NCBI GenBank assembly: GCA_031288985.1
Contig: JAITQH010000056.1
Coordinates: 1-6,617, forward strand
DNA length: 6,617 nucleotides
Source: Candidatus Methanoplasma sp.
GTDB lineage: Archaea > Thermoplasmatota > Thermoplasmata > Methanomassiliicoccales > Methanomethylophilaceae
Direction: 5' to 3'
Below the pieces are notes generated by a model. That model saw nothing but the letters and a program-made list of their open reading frames with translations, searched no databases and was not told the origin of the DNA. Position numbers and translations under genes: made by a program. This document shows positions 1 to 6,083 of this stretch, piece after piece; position 1 is the first letter of the stretch, and the number at the start of each line of letters is the position of its first letter.

Positions 1-335
1 AAGGCGACGTGCACGACATCGGCAAATCCATATGCTCGACCATGCTGCAGTGCGCAGGGTTTGACGTGCACGACCTCGGAAGAGATGTGCCGAAGAACGC
101 TTTCATCGACGAGATCAAAGGCGGCTGCGGGTTCTGCGGAATGTCCGCACTGATGACCACCACAATGACTGTCCAGAGGGATGTCATCGAGATCCTGAAG
201 AAAGACGGCATCCGCGACAAGGTCACCATAATGGTGGGCGGCGCGCCCGTCACTCAGGCATGGGCCGACAAGATCGGCGCGGACATCTACGGAGAGTCTG
301 CAAGCGAGACCACCAGAAAAGCGAAGGTACGCTGA
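1..335 (+). CDS. mtbC: Dimethylamine corrinoid protein MtbC, C-terminal part (5' end outside window)
   Basis: This is the last 110 codons of a methylamine corrinoid protein, read from base 3; the start lies upstream. The protein carries the cobamide that accepts a methyl group from the methyltransferase and passes it to the CoM methyltransferase in the cytoplasm. The fragment opens with the cobalamin-binding motif DVHDIG (D-x-H-x-x-G; the His is the lower axial cobalt ligand). It goes on with GRDVP, SALMTTTM and VGGAPVT, all typical of the B12-binding Rossmann domain. It is clearly paralogous to MttC at 5320-5976, which shares GRDVP, GIRDK and VGGAPVTQ. The stop is TGA, 15 bases before mtbB, so the two are very likely co-transcribed. 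I assign MtbC rather than MtmC or MttC because mtbB follows directly; this rests on context, not on residues. An unusual CGFC stretch precedes GMSALM, where MttC has NPIGVG. The family is near certain; the substrate class is less so. Confidence 0.85.
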   Translation, partial: GDVHDIGKSICSTMLQCAGFDVHDLGRDVPKNAFIDEIKGGCGFCGMSALMTTTMTVQRDVIEILKKDGIRDKVTIMVGGAPVTQAWADKIGADIYGESASETTRKAKVR

Positions 336-350
336 GAGGAGGAGTCGTCA

Positions 351-1751
351 ATGACAGAATACTACACAAGGAGGGGCGACGGCAAAAGGGTCACCATGAC
401 CAAGGAAGCCATCGCCGAAGACATCCGCGCAGGAATCGCGGACGCCGTTGACATGGGCGGAGTTTCAGAACTCACCGTCAACGATATCGACAAGCTGATA
501 GAGATCCTGATCGACAAGAACAGGGTCGTCGGCGTCGAAACCGGCAAAGAGGTCGTAGTCACCTACGACATCGGACAGCTGGACTTCACCGGAGACAACG
601 GGAACAGCGGCAACGGAGTCGACGTCGGAAGACTGGAGTCAGCTCTTCTTCACGAGAGGGCCCTCGCCGCAGACACCTTCGAACTGGCCCACGCGGATTA
701 CAGCATAAAGCCGGTCAAGCCCGTCATATCCAACGAGATGCAGACGATGGAGGAGATCCAGAACGAGATCATCATTCCGTACTTCTACGGAGCGATGCCC
801 AACATGGGGCTCTACTACTCTCCGGACGGACCTTACGGCAACCCCGCCGATCTGATGAGAGAGTTCAAGATCGAGGAGGCCATGTTCGCGGCTGAGGCCG
901 CGGCAGAGCATCTCGCAAGGGACATAGAGTTCGTCTCCACCAGGCTTATAGCCGCAGGTTCCGACGGATTCAACTTCGACACCACCGCATCCGCAGGGGA
1001 CGCCGACTTTGTCGGTACTCTGAAGGGAGTGGAGGCGCTCAGAAAAGCGTGCCCTGACGCGTACATCAACGTGGGAATGGCCGGAGAGTCCGTAATGGGC
1101 ATCCACGGTTCCATAGAGTACAAAGGCCAGATCGCCGCCGGACTCTACCCCCACCAGCAGGTGAAGCTTGCCCAGCAGGCCGGCGCAGACGTGTTCGGAC
1201 CTGTGGTCAACACCAACACGAGCAGAAGCCTCGCATGGAACCTCGGAAGGGCCGTGGCTTTCATCAAGGAGTCTGTGAAGACGTCCGAGATCCCCTGCCA
1301 TGTCAACATGGGAATGGGCGTGGGCGGAATCCCGATGTGGGAGACGGCTCCGATAGACGCTGTTACAAGATGCAACAAGGCGATGGTGGAAGTCGCCGGC
1401 GTCGACGGTGTCTAGATCGGGGTGGGCGACACGGCCGGAATGGCCATCGCCCACTTCGTGGCATCCGGAATGGGCGGAATACGCTCTGCGGGAGACCTCG
1501 TGGCCAGAGTGGAATACGACAAGAATCTGAAGGTCGACAAGGCCAAAGAGTATGTCGCAAAGAAACTCGGCATATCCACCTTGGACATCGCTGACGAGCA
1601 CATCATGAGAGACCTCAGAGAGGAACTCAAGATAGGCGTCATCACCGGCGTTCCGGGAGCTCCCCGCGGCATAGCCGCGAAAATGAACATAGAGAAGCTG
1701 TTGGGCATCAAGATCAACAGCTGCGAGAAGTTCAGAGAGCAGATAAGGTAA
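351..1751 (+). CDS. mtbB: Dimethylamine methyltransferase MtbB, pyrrolysine-containing (TAG read-through)
   Basis: MtbB demethylates dimethylamine and methylates the Co(I) corrinoid of MtbC, giving monomethylamine. The ATG at 351 follows the Shine-Dalgarno AGGAGGAG (337-344) at 6 bases. The frame encodes 354 residues, then TAG at 1413-1415 as codon 355, then 111 more residues to TAA at 1749-1751. The total is 466 residues with Pyl at 355. M. barkeri MtbB1 is about 467 residues with Pyl at 356, so length and position fit. The TAG lies in VDGV-Pyl-IGVGDTAGMA, a conserved stretch, and the downstream part (VASGMGGIRSAGDLVARVE) is also family sequence, so this is neither a pseudogene nor two genes. 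Upstream marks include a glycine-rich GMGVGGIP near 321-328 and an Asn/Gly-rich linker near 81-90. Conventional annotation would cut it to 354 residues. It forms an operon with mtbC and perhaps with the permease at 1826. Confidence 0.95.
1413..1415 (+). other. In-frame amber codon read as pyrrolysine (mtbB codon 355)
   Basis: The TAG is in frame with the 351 start and with the TAA at 1749. Residues on both sides belong to the same MtbB family domain. In MtbB, Pyl sits at the bottom of the TIM-barrel active site, where its electrophilic imine is thought to bind and orient the amine for methyl transfer. Decoding needs tRNA-Pyl (pylT) and PylS, which are not in this window. Confidence 0.93.
1422..1454 (+). 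promoter_or_regulatory. Stem-loop just after the mtbB TAG (PYLIS-like candidate)
   Basis: GTGGGCGA (1422-1429) is perfectly complementary to TCGCCCAC (1447-1454). Inside the loop, GGCC (1433-1436) can pair with GGCC (1442-1445). The structure begins 6 bases after the TAG, about where the proposed PYLIS element begins in Methanosarcina mtmB1. The bases also encode conserved protein (GVGDTAGMAIAH), so the pairing may be accidental. PYLIS elements are not considered strictly required for Pyl insertion. Confidence 0.4.
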
Positions 1752-1765
1752 ACAAACCTCAAACA

Positions 1766-1806
1766 TCGGGCGGGGACGGGGATTTTCCCGCCCGATTCAC
1801 TTTTTT
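1766..1806 (+). terminator. Hairpin plus T6 after mtbB, before the permease
   Basis: TCGGGCGGG (1766-1774) pairs with CCCGCCCGA (1787-1795), a perfect 9-bp GC-rich stem with a 12-base loop. T6 follows at 1801-1806. It lies in the 74-base gap between mtbB and the permease gene and ends just before the permease ribosome-binding site. I see no clear TATA box between the hairpin and the permease, so termination is probably partial or the hairpin is a processing or stability element. Confidence 0.6.
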
Positions 1807-1825
1807 GCAGAGGAGGCGAATTTAA

Positions 1826-3289
1826 ATGTCAGACAATGAAACAGGCTTGGCTAGGTCAATAAGTTGGAAACAGGGCATGCTCATAGCTTTGGGCGTACCC
1901 ATACTCATCCTCCCGTCGCTGTACGATGTGGCAGGCATCCTTTGGGCATTTTCCATCCTCATGTGGACGGTGTCGGTTCTGCAGGGGTTCCTGCAGAACA
2001 CCGCCTACGGAGAAATGGTGACTGCGTTCCCGAAGGCCGCAGGCCTTCCGGGGTGCGCGCAGATCGTGTTCTCTCCGGAGAAAAGGACGTCGAGATATGA
2101 CATCGGAAAACTGATAGGCGCGTTCTGCGCTTGGTCATACTGGTTCGCATGGACCCCCGTGGTGGCGATATTCACCATTCTTATGGGCGACTATCTGATG
2201 CAGCTGGTCGAAATAACCTTTGATCCCCTGATCGTGTATGTGGTGTTGGGCGTTCTCATCGTGGCCGCCATGACGCTCATAGGCTCCCGCGGGCTGTCGG
2301 GAGGAGCGGTGATAGGCCTTGTGCTCGCACTCGTGGCCATCGTCCCGCTCGTGGTGATACTCACGGCCGCTTTCGTCACGGGGACGTTCAACGTGAACAA
2401 CATCTCCGGAGAGTTCCTTCCCCCGGGGTGGGGCGGCCCCATAGACATAGTGATGCTGTTCGGATGCTTCGCTCTGGCGCAATGGAGCGCCTGCGCGTGG
2501 GAGACCGCCGCAGTGTACGGACCGGAGTATAAAAAGCCGGGGACCGATGTCCCCAAGGCGCTGTTCTCCTGTGGGTTCATATGCCTTATACTGTACCTGT
2601 TCGTATCCACAGCCGTCTTCGGATCCCTTGGCATCACAGGCATTGAAGACGCAGGATATGCGACCCTCGTCCCGATAGCCAAGGCCGTGTTCGGCGATAT
2701 GGGCGGGTCGATCGCTCTGATACTGCTCATGGCGGCGATGCTTCTGATCATTCAGACAGGCTTCCTCGGATCTTCGAGGACGCTGTACAGCATGGCTTCG
2801 GAAGGGAATCTTCCCAAGTTCATCGCCAAGGTCAACAAGAACGGCATGCCCGTCATAGGAATGGTGATCGTGAGCTTGGTCAATCTCGCCCTGATCTCGA
2901 TCGGAAATCCCGTGGCCATACTGGCCGCGTCCGGCATAGCCTACTGTTTCGCGCAGATAATCGCTCTGGCCGCATACGTGAAGTCCAAGACCAACCCGCG
3001 CTTCAAGGATCTTCCCAGACCCTTCTCTGCGCCGCGCGGATGGAAATACGTGGCGGCGGCCGTGTGTCTGTACGAGGCGGCGGTGCTGCTCCCCTGTCTG
3101 GTGTATTGGAGCGCCGACGTGTACGGATCGCGGTCTGTTGTCATCGGCGCGATAATCCTGCTGGTGTTCATACCGATCTGGTTCGTCACTCAGGCGAAGG
3201 AGGCCGTCATGGATTCCGAGAGCGTTCCGGGCGGCACCGATCAGACGTATGACGCCGCGGCGGAATCCGAAACCCCAGGAAAACTGTGA
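1826..3289 (+). CDS. APC-superfamily permease, probable methylamine importer
   Basis: This 487-residue integral membrane protein has about 12 predicted helices, roughly at 15-38, 40-60, 97-120, 134-154, 159-185, 205-230, 246-268, 283-313, 340-358, 364-384, 407-428 and 436-456. APC (amino acid-polyamine-organocation) hallmarks are WETAAVYGPEYKKP near 225-238, matching the family's conserved Glu-containing loop, and SRTLYSMASEGNLP at 317-330, matching the SRxLYAMARDGxLP motif after helix 8. The C-terminal tail (about 459-487) is hydrophilic and rich in Ser, Glu and Asp. The ATG at 1826 follows AGGAGG (1811-1816) at 9 bases. Its place directly after mtbC-mtbB suggests import of dimethylamine or another methylamine; Methanosarcina methylamine clusters also carry permease genes. 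Substrate is inferred from neighbours alone, and an amino acid or polyamine transporter remains possible. The stop is TGA. Confidence 0.85.
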   Translation: MSDNETGLARSISWKQGMLIALGVPILILPSLYDVAGILWAFSILMWTVSVLQGFLQNTAYGEMVTAFPKAAGLPGCAQIVFSPEKRTSRYDIGKLIGAFCAWSYWFAWTPVVAIFTILMGDYLMQLVEITFDPLIVYVVLGVLIVAAMTLIGSRGLSGGAVIGLVLALVAIVPLVVILTAAFVTGTFNVNNISGEFLPPGWGGPIDIVMLFGCFALAQWSACAWETAAVYGPEYKKPGTDVPKALFSCGFICLILYLFVSTAVFGSLGITGIEDAGYATLVPIAKAVFGDMGGSIALILLMAAMLLIIQTGFLGSSRTLYSMASEGNLPKFIAKVNKNGMPVIGMVIVSLVNLALISIGNPVAILAASGIAYCFAQIIALAAYVKSKTNPRFKDLPRPFSAPRGWKYVAAAVCLYEAAVLLPCLVYWSADVYGSRSVVIGAIILLVFIPIWFVTQAKEAVMDSESVPGGTDQTYDAAAESETPGKL

Positions 3290-3294
3290 ACAAA

Positions 3295-3316
3295 GCAGGC
3301 GGCGTCTGCCGCCTGC
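3295..3316 (+). terminator. Perfect 9-bp hairpin directly after the permease gene
   Basis: GCAGGCGGC (3295-3303) and GCCGCCTGC (3308-3316) form a perfect stem with the loop GTCT, five bases after the permease stop codon. Only a weak T-rich stretch (CCCTTATTT) follows, so it may protect or help end the mRNA together with the second hairpin and T tract downstream. Confidence 0.55.
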
Positions 3317-3339
3317 CCCTTATTTCGACATTACGCGAA

Positions 3340-3390
3340 GCCCCCCTCCGAAGGCCGATCGGGGGCGGTTGCGTATGTCGTCATTTTTTT
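3340..3390 (+). terminator. Second hairpin with T7 tract ending the permease transcript
   Basis: GCCCCC (3340-3345) can pair with GGGGGC (3361-3366), and T7 lies at 3384-3390. Oligo-T runs are the main intrinsic termination signal in archaea, and the sequence turns strongly AT-rich right after. This is the most likely end of the mtbC-mtbB-permease transcription unit. Confidence 0.6.
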
Positions 3391-3627
3391 ATTAGACATA
3401 TAACGTATAATATCATATTTTTATATACAATCATATATCAATATAATGGTTTGATATTAGTATGTATTAAATATCATATCTTCATTAGGCATTGTTGCGA
3501 TAGAAGAGAAATGGCGGTCAAAATAGATTCGGTTAATATATTGTTTTGTTTCTGACAACAGCCATTTGCGTTCATGAACTGCATATTTTAAATACAATCA
3601 ACTCTGAGTTCTGTCCATTGTTCATAA
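3391..3627. other. AT-rich non-coding region upstream of mttB
   Basis: No credible gene is seen on either strand. Base composition is far more AT-rich than the flanking genes. The 10-mer AATATCATAT occurs at 3409-3418 and 3470-3479, with related CATATATCA between them. AAATGGC (3509-3515) and GCCATTT (3561-3567) form a distant inverted repeat with a 45-base loop. TTTTAAATA occurs at 3586-3594 as a possible distal TATA box. The frame running through 3286-3555 begins inside the permease stop region and encodes low-complexity residues with no family signature, so it is not called as a gene. Confidence 0.6.
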
Positions 3628-3637
3628 CTTTTAAATA
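3628..3637 (+). promoter_or_regulatory. Candidate TATA box of the mttB-mttC promoter
   Basis: CTTTTAAATA matches the archaeal TATA consensus, with the purine-rich ATAA just upstream where a BRE would lie. Transcription would start about 25 bases downstream, near 3658-3663, giving a leader of about 160 bases before the mttB ATG at 3822. The core TTTTAAATA has an exact second copy at 3586-3594. Position within an otherwise gene-free AT-rich region supports promoter function; no start site is measured. Confidence 0.5.
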
Positions 3638-3641
3638 TGGT

Positions 3642-3685
3642 TAGTCGAATTCCAATTCGGTAGTCATAAGGACTATAGTCGATTC
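3642..3685 (+). repeat. TAGTC repeat and palindrome cluster at the mttB promoter (operator candidate)
   Basis: TAGTCGAATTC (3642-3652) is nearly repeated as TAGTCGATTC (3676-3685). A third TAGTC lies at 3661-3665. GACTATAGTC (3671-3680) is a perfect palindrome, and CGAATT-CC-AATTCG (3646-3659) is an inverted repeat. The cluster starts 4 bases after the candidate TATA box and spans the predicted transcription start, a usual place for archaeal repressor binding. Function is inferred from position and symmetry. Confidence 0.4.
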
Positions 3686-3810
3686 AAAGTGCGGCGACAG
3701 ACATCTCTTAGGGGGGTACAAATGCCGTACGAGGGCTCTTTGCCCATATGGAGGGGGAGGCTGCGGCTTGACCGTTGCACAGTGAATCCTTCGTGGATCG
3801 ACACAATATC

Positions 3811-3815
3811 GGAGG
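3811..3815 (+). promoter_or_regulatory. Shine-Dalgarno site fixing the mttB start
   Basis: GGAGG lies 6 bases before the ATG at 3822, which begins the frame with the MttB family N-terminus. A competing site, AGGGGGGT (3710-3717), precedes an ATG at 3722 in another frame; that frame ends at 3889 and has no recognisable protein, so 3822 is the mttB start. Confidence 0.8.
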
Positions 3816-3821
3816 AAGTAA

Positions 3822-5315
3822 ATGAAACCAAACCAGTATCCTGGGAAAAATATTCTGCAGGGCCTCAGTCTGGAGGTCTTCAGCGATGACGGCATCCAAA
3901 AGATCGACCGCGCCACAAGAGACGTTTTGTCCAACTACGGCGTCCAAGTATCGGACGCAGAGGGCCGCAAACTCTTCAAAGACGCCGGATGCGAGGTGGA
4001 TGAATCCACGCATATGGTGAAGATCCCCGACTGGCTCGTGCGCAAGGCATTGGCAAGCGCTCCGTCCAAGTTCTACCTGTACGGAAGGGAAGAGAGCCGC
4101 ACATTCGAACAAGAGCACAACGGCCGCGTCCATTACACCTGCTTCGGAACAGGCATCCAAGTATGCAATTACCTCGGCGGCGGAAAGTTCGAGACCCGCG
4201 ACTCCAATGACGACGACCTTGCAAAATGCGCCAAATTGGTCGACTGGGCGGAGAACATAACATACTTCTCGCTCCCCGTGTCGGCAAGAGACTGGGCAGG
4301 GAACGGGGCGGAAGACGTCCACGAGATGATCACGTCTCTGAAGAACACCACAAAGCACTTCCACCACATCGACCCCGTCGGGGACAATGTTGATTTCTAC
4401 TGGGAGATCCTGAAGGCCTACTACGGCGGAAACGAGAAGGAAGCCCGTGAGAAACCGCTCATGTCCATGCTCGTGTGCCCCACCAGCCCGTTGGAACTCA
4501 GCCACAATGCGGCCCAGGTCATAATCAAAGGAGCAAGATACGGAATACCCGTCAACGTTCTCAGCATGGCCATGTCCGGAGGCTCGTCCCCGGTGTTCCT
4601 TGCAGGAACGCTCGTCACGCACAACGCAGAGGTCCTGTCCGGCATCGTGCTCGCACAGATAGCCAAACCGGGTGCGAGGGTGTGGTACGGAAGCTCCACA
4701 ACGACCTTCGACCTGAAACGCGGAACCGCGCCCGTCGGATCTCCTGAACTCGGAGTGATAAGCGCGGCTGTTGCAAAACTCGGACAGTACTACGGACTGC
4801 CCGTTTACGTGGCCGGCATGTAGACCGACGCCAAGGTGCCTGACTCCCAGGCCGCGCACGAGAAGACGATCACTTCGCTCCTTCCCGCGCTCGCCGGAGC
4901 CAACACGATCTACGGATCGGGCATGCTTGAGCTGGGCGTTACGTTCTCGATGGAACAACTGGTCATAGACAACGACATAATCGCGATGGAGAAGAAAGCC
5001 ATGGAAGGCATCCCGATATCCGAGGAGACCCTCGCGGTGGATGCCATAAAGGCCATAGGCGTCGGCAACGATTTCATCGGACACCCCAGCACCATGGACA
5101 ACATAGAGCTGGCATCCGACCCGCTGATATTCGACCGCTACATGATCGGCGACTGGAAGGCCGCAGGTTCAAAGAGCGCGGTGGACGTCGCCCACGACAT
5201 CGTCGTGGACGTGATGAAGAACCACAAAGTGGCGCCCATACCGGCGGACAAACTGAAGAACATGGAGGACGTCGTCAAGAAAGCAGACGAGGCCTTCTTC
5301 AAGAGCAAGGAGTGA
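3822..5315 (+). CDS. mttB: Trimethylamine methyltransferase MttB, pyrrolysine-containing (TAG read-through)
   Basis: MttB transfers one methyl group from trimethylamine to the Co(I) corrinoid of MttC, leaving dimethylamine for MtbB. The frame gives 333 residues, TAG at 4821-4823 as codon 334, then 163 residues to TGA at 5313-5315: 497 residues in all. M. barkeri MttB is about 495 residues with Pyl at 334, an exact positional match. The N-terminus (FSDDGIQKIDRATRDVLSNY, 20-39) has the usual MttB-family helix. Other family stretches are MSGGSSPVFLAGTLVTHNAE (251-270), WYGSSTTTFDL (288-298) and YVAGM-Pyl-TDAKVPDSQA around the TAG. The downstream half continues the family sequence (SGMLELGVTFSMEQLVIDND), so this is one gene. 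A tandem TGA-TAA (5313-5318) ends it. It is followed 4 bases later by mttC, implying translational coupling. Standard gene calling would split it in two. Confidence 0.96.
4821..4823 (+). other. In-frame amber codon read as pyrrolysine (mttB codon 334)
   Basis: The TAG lies in frame within conserved MttB sequence and at the same residue number as Pyl334 of M. barkeri MttB. Non-Pyl members of the superfamily, such as the glycine betaine enzyme MtgB, have an ordinary amino acid here, so a Pyl residue points to trimethylamine as substrate. A weak 5-bp hairpin (GCCTG 4838-4842 with CAGGC 4848-4852) lies downstream but is not convincing as a recoding signal. Confidence 0.95.
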
Positions 5316-5319
5316 TAAC

Positions 5320-5976
5320 ATGCCTATAGCAGATCTCGAAGCAAGAGCAAGAGAGGCCGTCATGAAATATGACGCGAAAGCCTCTGTACAGGTGGCCAAC
5401 GAGGCCATCGCCGAGAAGGTCAACCTGGTTGACCTCATACAGAACGGATACACGAAAGGAATGACCGAGGTCGGAGACCTCTTCGAGCAGAAGAAGCTCT
5501 ACCTCCCCCACATAATGGCCGCAGCCCAGGCGATGACCGCAGGGACCACAGTCCTCGCGCCTGAACTTGAGAGGACCGGCGCGAAGGTTGGGGACGGCCT
5601 CGGAACGTTCGCCATATGCACCATCGAAGGCGACATCCACTCCATAGGGAAGGATATCGTGGCGATAATGCTCAAGGTTGCCGGATTCAACGTCGTCAAC
5701 CTCGGAAGGGACGTCCCGCTGAAGGACATCGTCGCCGCATGCAAGACACACAACCCCATCGGAGTCGGCACCTCCGCGCTCATGACCTCCACAATGGTCA
5801 ACCAGAAGACCCTTGAGGAGCTGCTGCGCAAAGAGGGCATCCGCGACAAACTCATAACCAATGTCGGAGGGGCCCCCGTCACCCAGCAGTGGGCTGACGA
5901 GATCGGCGCCAGCGTTTACACGGAGAACGCATCCGACGCAGTGGCAAAGCTCACCAAAGCCGTAAAGGCCAAGTGA
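5320..5976 (+). CDS. mttC: Trimethylamine corrinoid protein MttC
   Basis: This complete 218-residue cytoplasmic protein carries the cobamide methylated by MttB and demethylated by the CoM methyltransferase. Residues 1-90 are the helical cap domain (MTEVGDLFEQKKLYLPHIM near 48-66, typical of B12-binding methyltransferase cap domains). Residues 91-218 are the B12-binding Rossmann domain: EGDIHSIGK at 103-111 with D105, H107 and G110 of the D-x-H-x-x-G motif, GRDVP at 129-133, TSALMTSTM at 151-159 and VGGAPVT at 182-188. Length is normal for the family (about 210-220). The ATG at 5320 follows AAGGAG (5307-5312), which overlaps the end of mttB; the gap to the mttB stop is 4 bases, so the genes are co-transcribed and probably translationally coupled. 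MttC is assigned because mttB is its partner; sequence alone does not exclude MtbC or MtmC. Confidence 0.93.
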   Translation: MPIADLEARAREAVMKYDAKASVQVANEAIAEKVNLVDLIQNGYTKGMTEVGDLFEQKKLYLPHIMAAAQAMTAGTTVLAPELERTGAKVGDGLGTFAICTIEGDIHSIGKDIVAIMLKVAGFNVVNLGRDVPLKDIVAACKTHNPIGVGTSALMTSTMVNQKTLEELLRKEGIRDKLITNVGGAPVTQQWADEIGASVYTENASDAVAKLTKAVKAK

Positions 5977-5981
5977 TCGAC

Positions 5982-6007
5982 GGACGGGTGCGCCCGCGCA
6001 CCCGTCC
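5982..6007 (+). terminator. Strong 11-bp hairpin after mttC
   Basis: GGACGGGTGCG (5982-5992) pairs perfectly with CGCACCCGTCC (5997-6007) around the loop CCCG, six bases after the mttC stop. Only T4 (6013-6016) follows. It may end or protect the mttB-mttC mRNA. No clear TATA box is visible between it and the transporter at 6084, so some read-through into that gene is likely. Confidence 0.55.
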
Positions 6008-6083
6008 CAAACATTTTACTGCAGGGGGAATCTGCATCCGTCAGCGCATGGAGCCGTCTCACTGTTCAGAGGAGGAGAATACA

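Noticed and set aside
1422..1751. Separate small gene starting after the mtbB TAG
   Set aside because: Its protein is the conserved C-terminal part of MtbB in the same frame; there is no ribosome-binding site, and Pyl read-through explains it.
639..1766. Open frame of 375 codons on the minus strand opposite mtbB
   Set aside because: Same reason: the composition mirrors mtbB codons, with no family signature and no suitable ribosome-binding site evident.
1819..1828. AATTTAAATG before the permease as a TATA box
   Set aside because: It overlaps the permease start codon, so any transcript would begin inside the gene.
3286..3555. Plus-strand open frame of 89 codons after the permease
   Set aside because: It starts with GTG overlapping the permease stop, runs through both terminator hairpins and the T7 tract, and encodes AT-driven Ile/Tyr-rich sequence.
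4838..4852. Hairpin after the mttB TAG as a PYLIS element
   Set aside because: It is only 5 bp, begins 14 bases after the codon, and competes with GTGC/GCAC pairing nearby; no better than chance by eye.
3708..5084. Long open frame of 458 codons on the minus strand opposite mttB
   Set aside because: It is a shadow of the GC-rich mttB codons; it has no recognisable domain, and the plus strand holds a clear family member.
4836..5315. Separate gene starting after the mttB TAG
   Set aside because: It is the C-terminal third of MttB in frame with the upstream part, and Pyl at codon 334 is expected.
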